Source of the DNA: Varanus komodoensis
Lineage: Eukaryota > Chordata > Lepidosauria > Squamata > Varanidae
Length of the DNA: 64,000 nucleotides
Direction of reading: 5' to 3'
Assembly: GCF_004798865.1 (NCBI RefSeq)
Contig: NW_025335317.1
Location: 25,796,348-25,860,347, forward strand
Every line of letters begins with the position of its first letter. The first letter of the stretch is position 1. Shown one piece after another: positions 27,001-35,092 of this stretch. Made by a program: the position numbers and the translations under genes. A model generated the notes under the pieces. That model had not been told where the DNA came from, searched no databases, and was given only the letters and a program-made list of their open reading frames with translations.

Positions 27001-30000
27001 AAATGCTAGCTGGACATAGATGCTTTGAATAACCTCCAAGCTGGACTACCATAATAAATGCCAGAAATTTCAATTTGTGGGAGCCAAAGTGGGTTTCTTA
27101 AACCAACATTGGAAAAAAACTACACTTGTTTTCCAATTAGATTCAGGATACAAATCAGAGTGCTGAATTTAACCCTTTAACACCTCAAATGTCCTAGTTC
27201 ATACTAGATACCTTAGGAGATAAGGCCAAAACATTTGAGGGCGCTCTCATTCATGGACCATCTTTATTTGAAATCAGACTGGTGATTGAGTCTTCTTCGC
27301 ATCTATTCTTTGGAATTCAGAGAAGCTAGACTTTTTATTTTTTCATCAAATTTCCTAACACTATTTGCTAATAATTCTATGACAAGCAGTATTGGAGAAA
27401 GAGGACATCCTTGTCTACTACCTCAGCCTAGGAGCATTTGCTCTGTTACACCAACATTTACTATTACATTTGCTACATTGGGTGAATATAATTGTTCAAT
27501 TACACTTTTAAATCATTTACCAAATCCTGATGCTTCTATTAATATCTTTATTGATGGCCATTTCACACAATCGAAAGCTTTAAAGATATCTAGGAATATT
27601 ATACCAGCTCTTGCACCTTTATCTATAAACTCTAATATATTCAAGACTCTTGTAGTTAGATCTGCCATCTCTCTCCCTGTTATAAAGCCATTTTGATTCA
27701 TTTGAATAAATTTATCATAAATTTATTCTATTTTTCAATATTGCTGTAAAAATTTTGTGTCCTGATTTATCAGTGCTGTAGTTCTATAAGACCCTGGATT
27801 GGTCAAATCTTTATCAGACTTAGGAATCAGAACTCTTGTAGAATATTTCCAAAATGCTGGCATAAATAAAATCTTTCTAGTATTTTATTAAAGCTTTTTT
27901 TTGTGTCAAATTAATTTTTTATAGTATTCTGTTCCTAACACATCCATCCCAGGAGATTTCCCTCTTTTTAAGTTATTAATACTTTCTTCTAGTTCTTCCT
28001 CTCTGATTGTTTGCTCACTTATGGCTACATTCTTCTGTTTTAGCTTTTCCCCAACATTTTTCTCTATGTACAATCTAACTTTATCTAGATTCTCCCCCTG
28101 TATATGACCATGAAAAACTTAAAAAATATTCCTAATTTATCTCGTTAGATTACACTTCCAATTTTCATCCCTAACTGCTCCAATTGAATGTTTAAATTTC
28201 TTTTGTTGTGCGGAATTGGCCAAAATCCTTTAACTTTTATTACTAAAGTCAGAATAATTCCTGTTCAAATATATTAAGTTTCTCTGCACTTTTTTTACTT
28301 CCACATTTCCTAATTCCTTTTTTTAGCTTGTATTTCTACTAGGATTCTTAGATCTCTCTTTTGTATATATTTCTTTAGTTCCTTTCTTTCCTTTTCTAAA
28401 TTTTCCAATACACTAAAAAGTATAGGTTTCGAAAATGAGATTAAGATCAACTTATTTGCTGATGATACTTTATTAACAACAAAAGAATCCATTGGAAGCT
28501 ATGGATCAGCTTAGATTACATTTGGAAGAATTTGAAGAGATAGCATGTTTAAGGATAAACTGGGATAAATCAGAGATGATGTTATTTTATAGTGATAAAG
28601 AAGAAAAAGAAAAAATAGTGAATTTAAGATCAAGATATCTAGGGTTATAAAGTATGTATGAATGTTAGTAAAAATGCTTAAAAAGGATAATTTTGGTAAG
28701 TTGAAAAATGAAATAAAAGAGAAAATGGTTTAATTTAGGAAGATTGGATAATCTTGGTTTGGTAGAATAGTGTTATGAAAGATGAAAATACTGCCTAAGA
28801 GAATTTTTTCTTTATGATGCTACTGATTAAAATAACAGATCAAGAGTTGCAAAATATGATTAATAAGGTTTGTAATGTGGATGAATAAGCAAGGATAAAT
28901 TTAAAAAGATGGTCACAAAAGATAGAGGGATTGGGTATTCCTAATGTAAATTTATATAGCTAATAAATTGCGATATATTCTTGATATTATAGTACAGCTA
29001 AATAAGGTGAAATGGTTAAAATTAGAATCTTCCAAATTAGAAATATCCCTCATAGATCTTATGTTTAAATATGAAAAGAAAAATATTATTTAGAAGGTAG
29101 AGAATCCTTTCCTTAAAAATACACTGCAAATTTGGAACAAGCATAAGGAAAAAACTGTGCCATCAATCTCACCATTATGCCCAATTGCCAAATTAGAGGG
29201 GTTTCTATTAAACTTAATGGAGATATTAGGGAAAATGTTAAGGAATGACCAATTGGATAAATTAAAAGATTGGTTAGATAAAATGAATAAAAATGGGGAG
29301 ATAAAATCCACATTGAGCAAGGAGAAAATAATTTTGTATAATATGATTCAGTTAAAAAGTTGGACAACACAATAGATAAGGAAAAGAGGTGTATGTAGGG
29401 TGCATACAAAATTTGAACATAGGATTATAGAAAAGGATAAATGAGAATATGCAGCTGAAAGGGATAGTAAGTACAATGTATAAGATATGCTTAAAAGAAC
29501 AGGATAAATATGAGTCACTGAAAGCAACATGGGAAGCAGATTTGGGAAAGAATATTAGTAGTGGAGATTGGGAAAATATTTGAACAAAGAGGATATTAAA
29601 ATGTATGTAAGAATGAAGGAAATTTTCTAACAAGATTATATGCAGGTGGTATCCAATGAAGTTGAATTGTATAGATAACAAATACTCCAATTAATGTTGG
29701 AGATAATGATCGTGAAGTGGGTATGTATTTCCATATGTGGTGAGACTGTAAATATATAATTTTGGAAAGTTTTTAAAAAGTGTATTAAAATACTTAGTTT
29801 AAATATAGATGGATGCCCCTGAATTGCACTACACTCAGAATTTGATCAAAATGGAGCTGAAATAAGAAGGGATAACAAATTTACTAACTTAAGCAAGATT
29901 AATTATAGCTAAGAATTGTATAGTAAATTATGATTACCAGTTGTCTTATTGGTATATAGAAGTTTTGAATTAATGACAACATGTGAAAAGGGCGTATGAA

Positions 30001-33000
30001 GAAAATATATTTGGGGTGTATTTGAGTCTGTCTTTAAAAAGGGGAAATGGTTCAAGCTTTCAAAAGAATCATTACAATTTTGGAAGTGGGAACTGACCTG
30101 AAATGTTTGAATAAGATTCTGGTTTTAATATGTATCATTGGTCCTGGCAATAATACATGGGAGTATTGTACTGTAAGAATTATTTTAATTATATTTAATT
30201 TTATTTTCTTCCATGTTAGATGTAAGGGGATTTATTTGTTGCATTTTAGATTGAAAAATTATTTTTTTTAAATTTGCCTTTTATTGTGCATTACAAAACA
30301 AAACCACAGTGAACAAAGGATAATGTAAAACTAAAACATTACAAGTTTTGGATATGATTTTAAAGATACACAACACTATGTACATAAATATTGCTATGTG
30401 TTAGTATATGTCAGTATACTACCATTTCAGAGAAACTGCTCTAACCAGACCAGGCTAATTCTTTGCTTTCTGGAAGTTTAATAAAAGATAGCTTCTTTCA
30501 AAAGGAATTTGGAAAGTAAGGCTGATTTTTGTTGTTCACTCTTTTAATTTAATCTGGTAGTATTTTAATTGCTGTAGTTCAAAATTGTAGTTCAGTTCTG
30601 ATTTTAAATGCTGTAGCTTGGATTTTAACTGGAAGTTTCTGGTCATTGTGTTTTTTACATCTATTTTTTTTTCATTATTACAGCTTCTTGAGTCGTTTAT
30701 TTTATGTAGGTGGGATACAAATTAAATATGCCTTTAATGCGATGAACAAAATGGTCTGGCCATGATGTATCCTTACCATATTATCAAAATTACTATAGCA
30801 TCCATGAGAACTATTTTGTGCTAAACGAAATTGGATCATCTTTGAATTTTAGCAGTGGATAATCAGTGGCTTTTAATAATATGTATTAGGCTACATACAT
30901 GTTTCCTACATTAATAATTAATCTGGGGTGAGATTAATTTATCCTCAGATGCAAACACAGTGACAACTGTAATTATTTGATTTGGTATGGAACTCTTGTA
31001 AAAAAACTAACTTCTTGTATAATTGCATTCAAGGTTTTCCCAAGAACGGACCTCCTCCTAGATAATGAATCCCAAGGGAGTGGACTTTATCTTCCTGAAC
31101 TGGATGAGCCAGAATACTGCAATGCTCAGAATACAGCCCTGTGGGAATTACATATTTTGCAGGTGTGTGCTACAGAAGCCACTTGCTGAATTTGTCTGTG
31201 CTTGTTGCCTAGGAAATGCTTTTTAAAAACATTGGACAACTTTTCAATTCAAGAACAAGAATTTCCAGGATTGTTTTCTGGAATTTCACTCATTATTTTG
31301 AGTGTCATACATCACTGAATATTGATAAACCTTTTTAGCTCTGTAATCCTGCTTTGCACTTTCCCATGCTTGCTCCCTCTTTCTGAATATGCTAATTAAT
31401 GGGAAAGTGATTAACCACAGGAAGCTAGTCTCTTTCTCCTTCTGTTGAGTTGCAGTTTTGATTCCTAAATTGACTTTAGGCCTTGGAGACAATCATTTTG
31501 TATTTGACGTGATCTGTTTTTGCATCTTAAAAGTTTGTGATATGTGAAACCCCTAACCATTTACTAATTAAATAGTATAAAATTGTCATTATTGAGTTTC
31601 ATTCACCAGAGCTTCCATTGCTTCTGGTACTTACCCCTTGCTGTGCATTGTTTGTACAACACAGAGCGGGCAGCTACCATTGTGTTTTGCTCTGTTTTTC
31701 CAGCTGCTGCTATCTTCCTATGTACTTAACGCCACAGGTTTTTAAGCTTAATGGGAGTGTGTCTAAGGTTTAACTTTGAAATTTAGCCCTTTTTGAAGGG
31801 CTGTGCTATAGAGTTTAAGGAGCAAAGAAGATGAGTCTAAACCCATATGTGGCTACATCTTTACTTTTTTATTCTAGAGTAGATGCAGAGCCTGCAATCC
31901 AGATTCAGACCACAGTATGGTGATTGCTGGGGGTGGGTGGGTTGGTGGGGACGGGTTAAAGCCTATACTAAGAAAAAATTATGTGGCTTCCTGGATGAGA
32001 AAGGGTTGTCTGCTTGGGATCTAAATCTGTTGGTTATTGGAGTTTGTGTGCAGTGCTATGTTCTGTGAAGACAGTATTGATGGCCCAGGTAACTATAGGC
32101 CAAACTTGTGGTCAAAAATTCATTTTTAATAAATTGCATAAATATTCAGTATTTTTATTGAATGCTGTATACTGATGCTTTTCTACTTACGCTTGTTAGT
32201 CTTCAATAAATTCCCTTTTTTGGCTACGATTGACTCCTATGTGGAATAATTGCTGGTGGTTTAACTTCTCCATACCAAGTTACCAAGATAACTTTCTGGT
32301 TTATCATGGCAAGTTTAATCAGCTATTTCTAAAGCTGGGATAATATAATTTTGAGTAACTTCTCAATTAAATAGCTAAATAAACAATGGAATCCATTTTA
32401 TTGGTCTTTAATAACCCTCTTTTTTCAGAGGCACTATCATCCAGTTGTTCAGAAATTTGCAGCTCATCTTGCCGCTGGTGCTCCAGCTGAGGGATCTGGA
32501 GCTCTTGAATATGAATTTAGCCGGAGGTAAGAAAAATGACTATTTTTATTTTGGAAAGTATGGGTAAAAATTCAAAATGTATGAATAGAAGAAAAAAGCC
32601 CTGCAGGCTTGACTAGAAAAATGACTGATTAATACATGGAATATGCTGCTGTAGAATACAAGAACTCTGCTGGATGGGACAGCTGTTGTTCTGATGCTCT
32701 TCCCTCAGAAACTAGCGTTCAGTAATATACAGTCTTTGATCCCATTGACTTTATTCAGCCATAATTGCTATTGATAGATGAATCTAGTTTTTTAAGTTAT
32801 TTACTTGAATAGGAAGTACCTTATTTGATTGTAGACTGAGTGGAAAATAGGGAATCAAACCTTGTACAATGTTCAGTGTCAGAGGTTTTGTATTGTAATC
32901 CTGGATTTGATTATTAGTGACAGGAAAGTAGTGGGTGGGTATATACAAAGGGATTTATTCTGTTTTGCAGATCTTTTCTTTCTGTTCAAGGTTTGGAAAA

Positions 33001-33493
33001 CTTTAAAGCAATTCAGTTGCATTTACAACTGTTCACTCTCCAGTCCAGATTTATATGCTTAGAATACTGTGCTGCTGGGTGGTTTGTTTGGTTTTTTTTG
33101 CAAACACATCATTAGGACACAAGTTACTTTTTTTCCCATATTAGACCGTCTTAATAGTCTATATAACTGTTCACCATAGGTCACCTACAGAACTTTTTGA
33201 GGCTTACAGTATGAAAGGGATGACTTTTAATCCTCGTGTTGCATCTGCTGTACCCAGGAAAAAGGTATTCCTTATAACATTCTCTTCTTGAAACAAACAA
33301 ATGTGAAATTTTGACTTGAAGTTACTTAAATCTTTGACATTACAATGCTTGTACATTTCAGAGTAAATGTTTACAAGGGGAGTCATTTCTGCATGAAGAC
33401 ATGAATGAACTGTTTAAAAGGCTGCTCAAAAAGCCTGTTGTCCAAGGAGCCCTGGATTTTGCGAAACATTTAAAGGCATCACCAGTGTCTTAA
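6884..33493 (+). CDS. NOC3L: NOC3L, nucleolar complex protein 3 homologue (whole gene)
   Basis: Nucleolar protein needed for assembly and export of pre-60S ribosomes; the yeast orthologue Noc3p also acts in replication licensing. Twenty-one exons join to a 2397-nt frame (798 residues; human has about 800): 6884-6892, 9340-9544, 9970-10093, 12309-12466, 12553-12615, 13134-13261, 14793-14954, 15988-16081, 19129-19304, 19405-19533, 19791-19922, 20792-20872, 23524-23624, 23767-23839, 24899-24962, 25315-25386, 26197-26378, 31034-31162, 32429-32526, 33180-33264, 33362-33493. All introns are GT-AG and all phases agree. Residues 4-70 are a basic, nucleolar-type head; the acidic stretch (residues 72-85) ends in [10 protein letters not shown]; residues about 225-315 match the NOC3 N-terminal family; residues about 560-700 match the CBF/Mak21 domain. 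No stop or frameshift is seen, so the gene looks intact. Confidence 0.97.
7060..7460. other. start of NOC3L intron 1, nothing recognised
   Basis: The tail of the CpG-rich region passes into ordinary intron sequence. Overlapping - strand ORFs (6643-7287) are products of low stop density in GC-rich DNA. Confidence 0.5.
7461..7550. repeat. short fold-back repeat, copy 3
   Basis: The left arm 'tagactacaactcccag' faces the right arm 'tgagagttgcagtcca'. It belongs to the family at 4373 and 5374. Confidence 0.65.
7911..8554. mobile_element. hAT-type non-autonomous DNA transposon
   Basis: The ends are inverted repeats: CAGGGGTAGCCAGACTTG on the left and, read inverted, CAGGGGTGGCCAAACCAAGG on the right. 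Both sides carry the identical 8-base duplication CTTTAGTA (7903-7910 and 8555-8562), the hAT target length. The 644-bp body has no transposase frame, so it was mobilised in trans. It lies in NOC3L intron 1. Around 8100-8175 it contains a second, smaller repeat of the 'acttacctaggagtaag' kind. Confidence 0.9.
8563..9339. other. rest of NOC3L intron 1
   Basis: No recognised repeat or exon. Small ORFs on both strands at 8840-9155 overlap each other and show no domain. Confidence 0.45.
9340..9544 (+). CDS. NOC3L: NOC3L exon 2 (residues 4-72)
   Basis: Lys/Arg-rich head ([28 protein letters not shown]), almost identical to human. Acceptor GCCAG, donor GTGAGA, ending in phase 1. Confidence 0.96.
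9970..10093 (+). CDS. NOC3L: NOC3L exon 3 (residues 72-113)
   Basis: A glutamate run followed by [18 protein letters not shown]. Acceptor CCCCAG, donor GTAGGT. The next intron carries the young L2 insertion. Confidence 0.95.
10531..12020 (+). mobile_element. L2-group LINE, young 5'-truncated copy
   Basis: Non-LTR retrotransposon. The frame opens inside the RT ([15 protein letters not shown]) and runs through [30 protein letters not shown], the catalytic YADD box ([12 protein letters not shown]), [14 protein letters not shown], and after the [14 protein letters not shown] to [16 protein letters not shown]. Only one in-frame stop (TGA 11348-11350) breaks it between LPLKTV and TLQLVQ. A CGA-to-TGA change at a CpG would explain that stop. 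The 3'UTR carries 'gtaagccgccccgagg' and a trinucleotide ATA tail (11977-12020). It is inserted in NOC3L intron 3. The near-open frame suggests recent insertion. Confidence 0.93.
11977..12020 (+). repeat. ATA trinucleotide tail of the L2 copy
   Basis: About fourteen ATA/AAT units directly after the L2 3' end. This simple-repeat tail is of the type L2 and CR1 elements carry instead of poly(A). It is a candidate length-variable microsatellite. Confidence 0.85.
12309..12466 (+). CDS. NOC3L: NOC3L exon 4 (residues 113-166)
   Basis: Encodes [19 protein letters not shown] and [20 protein letters not shown]. Donor GTACAA. Confidence 0.96.
12553..12615 (+). CDS. NOC3L: NOC3L exon 5 (residues 166-187)
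   Basis: A short acidic exon ([18 protein letters not shown]). It is poorly conserved in sequence but its phase (1 to 1) and acidic character fit. It follows an 86-bp intron. Confidence 0.85.
13134..13261 (+). CDS. NOC3L: NOC3L exon 6 (residues 187-229)
   Basis: Encodes [18 protein letters not shown] and [14 protein letters not shown], close to human. Donor GTAAGT. Confidence 0.96.
13262..14792. other. NOC3L intron 6
   Basis: Mostly unrecognised. A piece near 14535-14625 ('catgctgggactgtagctgg') may be a decayed copy of the fold-back family. ORFs on the - strand (13288-14455) lack domains. Confidence 0.4.
14793..14954 (+). CDS. NOC3L: NOC3L exon 7 (residues 230-283)
   Basis: Start of the NOC3 N-terminal family region: [18 protein letters not shown] and [13 protein letters not shown]. 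Phase 0 at both ends. Confidence 0.97.
15230..15485 (+). repeat. tRNA-derived SINE (diverged)
   Basis: A-box-like 'tggcgtaatggttagaatg' followed by B-box-like 'gattcaaatccc', then a body resembling the better preserved SINE at 16517. It ends near an A-rich tract (15489-15504). It lies in NOC3L intron 7. Confidence 0.6.
15988..16081 (+). CDS. NOC3L: NOC3L exon 8 (residues 284-315)
   Basis: Encodes [20 protein letters not shown] and LENLEQTVK. Acceptor CCTCAG, donor GTATAT. It is followed by a 3-kb intron with two SINEs. Confidence 0.96.
16517..16765 (+). repeat. MIR/CORE-type tRNA-derived SINE
   Basis: The head 'tggtgtagtggttaagagtg' (A box) and 'tctgagttctattaccc' (B box) is followed by 'gctgggtgactttggtccag' and 'agactcagcctagtctacc', which echo the MIR core. 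The tail is 'gtgagctataaatcga'. It lies in NOC3L intron 8. Confidence 0.75.
16980..17312 (+). repeat. Sauria SINE
   Basis: A tRNA-related head with B box 'ggtttgaatctg' is followed by 'ttcgaaagcatgcaaatgc', 'aagtagataaaaaagtacca', 'ttagtcatgccggccacatg' and 'catgactggacgtaa'. The tail repeats an ACCTTT-like unit. Sauria SINEs are known from squamates and borrow their 3' end from Bov-B LINEs, so this copy is the strongest pointer to the host group. Confidence 0.85.
17313..19128. other. rest of NOC3L intron 8
   Basis: AT-rich sequence without a recognised repeat, exon or snoRNA-like box pair. Small ORFs at 17321-18700 have no domain. Confidence 0.4.
19129..19304 (+). CDS. NOC3L: NOC3L exon 9 (residues 315-373)
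   Basis: Encodes [20 protein letters not shown] and [15 protein letters not shown]. Donor GTTGGT, weaker than its neighbours. Confidence 0.96.
19405..19533 (+). CDS. NOC3L: NOC3L exon 10 (residues 374-416)
   Basis: Encodes [19 protein letters not shown] and [19 protein letters not shown]. The preceding intron is only 100 bp. Confidence 0.96.
19791..19922 (+). CDS. NOC3L: NOC3L exon 11 (residues 417-460)
   Basis: Encodes [18 protein letters not shown] and [20 protein letters not shown]. Donor GTATTT. Confidence 0.96.
20792..20872 (+). CDS. NOC3L: NOC3L exon 12 (residues 461-487)
   Basis: Encodes [20 protein letters not shown] and AEKKLKL, a charged, probably helical segment. Donor GTAAGT. 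Confidence 0.95.
20965..21110 (-). repeat. CR1-like fragment
   Basis: Reads 'tcctgggccatctagtctga' and 'cccccagctcc', then 'tagaaacatagaaacc', the reverse complement of a CR1-like 3' region. Short and diverged. Confidence 0.5.
21111..23523. other. rest of NOC3L intron 12
   Basis: No secure feature. At 21955-21985 'ctgggtggtccaacatgtgg' recalls an hAT end, but no partner end or target duplication was found. Confidence 0.4.
23524..23624 (+). CDS. NOC3L: NOC3L exon 13 (residues 488-521)
   Basis: Encodes [20 protein letters not shown] and [12 protein letters not shown]. Confidence 0.96.
23767..23839 (+). CDS. NOC3L: NOC3L exon 14 (residues 521-545)
   Basis: Encodes [20 protein letters not shown]. 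The donor GTAAGT lies 38 bp before an hAT-type insertion that fills nearly the whole of the next intron. Confidence 0.96.
23878..24862. mobile_element. hAT-type (Charlie-like) non-autonomous transposon
   Basis: The left end TAGGGGTCCTCAAACTTTTT is mirrored by the right end GTTTGAGGACCCATG. The 8-base duplications GTCTATGG (23870-23877) and GTCTATGC (24863-24870) differ at one base. The ends ('gggggccagttcactgtcc', 'ggatgcggcctgtggcccg') match a hAT-Charlie type common in amniotes. No transposase is present. The centre (about 24040-24500) is strikingly GC-rich beside AT-rich arms. The element makes up 985 of the 1059 bases of NOC3L intron 14. Confidence 0.9.
24899..24962 (+). CDS. NOC3L: NOC3L exon 15 (residues 546-567)
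   Basis: Encodes [19 protein letters not shown]. The acceptor TTATAG lies 36 bp after the hAT insertion. Confidence 0.95.
25315..25386 (+). CDS. NOC3L: NOC3L exon 16 (residues 567-591)
   Basis: Encodes [20 protein letters not shown], within the CBF/Mak21 region. Confidence 0.96.
25665..26040 (+). repeat. L2-group LINE, old 3' end
   Basis: The decayed coding end aligns with [14 protein letters not shown] and [10 protein letters not shown] of the young copy (here 'ggaatcagctccccaaagag', 'ggcaaaaagctttttattt'). A 3'UTR and an ATAA tail follow. It lies in NOC3L intron 16. Confidence 0.8.
26197..26378 (+). CDS. NOC3L: NOC3L exon 17 (residues 591-651)
   Basis: Core of the CBF/Mak21 region: [20 protein letters not shown] and [20 protein letters not shown]. 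The acceptor is TTTAAG, with A rather than a pyrimidine before AG, and so is that of exon 18. Confidence 0.97.
26625..26672 (-). repeat. LINE/SINE tail remnant
   Basis: 'tttcatttctataccgccca' followed by 'gaagctctctgg' is the reverse complement of the common LINE/SINE 3' tail seen in this window. Confidence 0.5.
26850..27337 (+). repeat. L2-group LINE, old fragment (5' piece of a split copy)
   Basis: Decayed matches follow the end of the L2 frame in order: the segment for VTSRLDYCN near 27030, the LVQNRAAR region, the AQFKVL region near 27140, and a last match to [11 protein letters not shown] near 27310-27337. The L1 sequence starts at once after it, and a likely continuation lies at 30530-30740. 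Confidence 0.55.
27338..28426 (-). mobile_element. L1 LINE, inverted 5' segment
   Basis: Read on the - strand, L1 ORF2 runs from a charged pre-RT helix ([19 protein letters not shown], about 28410-28350) through [55 protein letters not shown] and [15 protein letters not shown], ending at SVRKFDEKI. Several stops and frameshifts are present. It stops where the + strand segment at 28427 begins, so both belong to one insertion in NOC3L intron 17. Confidence 0.85.
28427..30280 (+). mobile_element. L1 LINE, 3' segment
   Basis: Begins [19 protein letters not shown], which contains the catalytic FADD box and directly follows, in L1 order, the end of the inverted segment. Decayed thumb and C-terminal parts follow (LGIPNVNLY near 28930; 'catatgtggtgagactg' near 29730 for the MWWDC motif; ARLIIAKN-like near 29900). 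The 3' boundary near 30280 is uncertain and no long poly(A) survives. Confidence 0.8.
30530..30740 (+). repeat. L2-group LINE, 3'UTR tail (3' piece of a split copy)
   Basis: 'taatttaatctggtagtatt' and 'gtaggtgggatacaaattaa' resemble the L2 3' end. It probably continues the fragment at 26850-27337, from which the L1 insertion separated it. Confidence 0.45.
31034..31162 (+). CDS. NOC3L: NOC3L exon 18 (residues 652-694)
   Basis: Encodes [20 protein letters not shown] and [14 protein letters not shown]. It follows the longest intron (4.7 kb), expanded by L2 and L1 insertions. Confidence 0.97.
31163..32428. other. NOC3L intron 18
   Basis: No repeat family or RNA gene recognised. A GGGT-rich patch at 31926-31955 is the only compositional oddity. 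Confidence 0.4.
32429..32526 (+). CDS. NOC3L: NOC3L exon 19 (residues 695-727)
   Basis: Encodes [20 protein letters not shown] and [13 protein letters not shown]. Acceptor TTTTCAG, donor GTAAGA. Confidence 0.96.
33180..33264 (+). CDS. NOC3L: NOC3L exon 20 (residues 727-755)
   Basis: Encodes [20 protein letters not shown]. Donor GTATTC. Confidence 0.95.
33362..33493 (+). CDS. NOC3L: NOC3L exon 21 (residues 756-798, stop)
   Basis: Encodes [20 protein letters not shown] to [13 protein letters not shown] and a TAA stop. The end differs from human only in the last few residues. Confidence 0.96.
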   Translation, partial: SKCLQGESFLHEDMNELFKRLLKKPVVQGALDFAKHLKASPVS

Positions 33494-33719
33494 ATACATT
33501 ATAAGCATATGCAATTATTTAGAAGAACCAACAATATGAAAGAAACAATGACCTGTTCTATGGAGAATTCAGACTATGGATGCTGAATTTTTGGGGTAGT
33601 TCTGAGGATACAGGGTGTAAATTTTAGGCTATTCAAGAATTCAGGATGCATCAGTTATATGATGAACTTTAAGGTTACTTCTTGTTTAATATTCTTAATG
33701 CAGCCTAACACTTTTTCAA

Positions 33720-33725
33720 AATAAA
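33720..33725 (+). terminator. NOC3L: NOC3L polyadenylation signal
   Basis: AATAAA 227 bases after the stop codon, followed from about 33755 by a GT-rich stretch ('gtgtatctttgtgtctc') that fits a cleavage-stimulation element. The 3'UTR is thus short. Confidence 0.85.
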
Positions 33726-33759
33726 AATTTAAATATGGATTGATTTCCGGAAAAAAGTG

Positions 33760-35090
33760 TATCTTTGTGTCTCATACTGGGATGTCATAGAAATTTCTTT
33801 AATACAAGCCGTGAGTTCCTCCCTTGACTATGTTGAGCCTACTATTTCCAGGAACATAACTTTTAGGTAGCTTATAAGCAATGGCTTTGGAGCTTGAGAA
33901 AGCCCTTATGCATGATAAGTTTGGTATTAGGTTTTGATATACTATCAGCCTACTTTTAGGCTCAAGCTGTAATTGCTGCAGTCTTTTGAGACTAAAGTGT
34001 GATAGTGAAAACATCACAGTTTAAATCAACCATTTGCTTAAAAAAAATCCCAGATGGCAAGCTTTGTACTAGAGCATAATAGGCTGCATTCCAGATTGTT
34101 GATTATCTACTTCTTGGAATAGTGGCAAGACAGCTGATGTCCACCTTTAACCAAAGTAGTGATTTTCATAGCTAAAAAATTAACTATAAAAGCAGGTTTA
34201 GTGTGTATAAGGGCCAGTAAACCCAGTCTCAGGTTCTCCTCAGGAGGGCACTGTGTCTATATGCATCCATGCACCCAGCTTCCTTTTTAGCTGCTCCAAT
34301 AATATATTTATTTTCTTCCAGTAACAAACTATCCAGATCTTAGGACTAAACATAAACAAACAATCTTTTCTGCATTTAAGTCTTGACCTTCCTTCCCCTT
34401 TAACTGAAAATATTTATTATAATAACCTAAAATTGTTTATACTCCTCCATGATAGCTTCCTATTGCTTCCTCTTTGACGTGAAGGGCCTTTTTGTACTAG
34501 AGGTGAACAGTACATTTTGCAAGCAGCCAGAAATAAGCTTTGTAGACTATCCAATCTGATTATGACTTACATTCCATTCAGGTTCAAATTGTTTTTCAGC
34601 ATTTGCTTTTGATTTCTTTGAACTTAATTTGACTGAACAAATTTCTTTCTTGATTTATTCATACACAATAATCCTGGTGGGCAAGCAGGTGCATTGGTGT
34701 TGCTAAAGGTTCTAAAAACCCTGTTTTGAAGAGAGTGTTATGTCTGTACTTTTAAAAAGTCCTGTTAATTACAAAGGAATTTACTCCTAAACTGAATGTT
34801 GGAATGCATGCTTTAATTAGCACCTTGGTGATTAAAGTAAGGCAGCAGCTGTGATTTAATTTTTTGCATAATGTGTAATAGCATATTAAAAAAAGAAAAG
34901 TTACAGCTCTTTATGAGTACTTCTGTATGAACAGAAATAGGAAGATTGGTGCCAAAAGTGAAACTGAATTATCTTGTACACGAAGTTTAAAGGAGGGTAT
35001 ATTATTGAAATAATGCCATCAATTGTACTAATGCTGAAAATGCTTTCAAAATAGATCCTTTTACTTAAAAAATCTCAGCAGTGCAGTGTC
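33760..35090. other. intergenic space between the two converging genes
   Basis: AT-rich, no exon or repeat family recognised. The distance from the NOC3L poly(A) signal to the most distal PLCE1 poly(A) candidate is about 1.4 kb. Confidence 0.5.
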
Positions 35091-35092
35091 TT

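Noticed and set aside
9545-33361. Intron-encoded snoRNAs in NOC3L
   Set aside because: I looked for paired RUGAUGA/CUGA boxes with terminal stems and for H/ACA hairpins and saw no convincing set. A covariance search could still find one.
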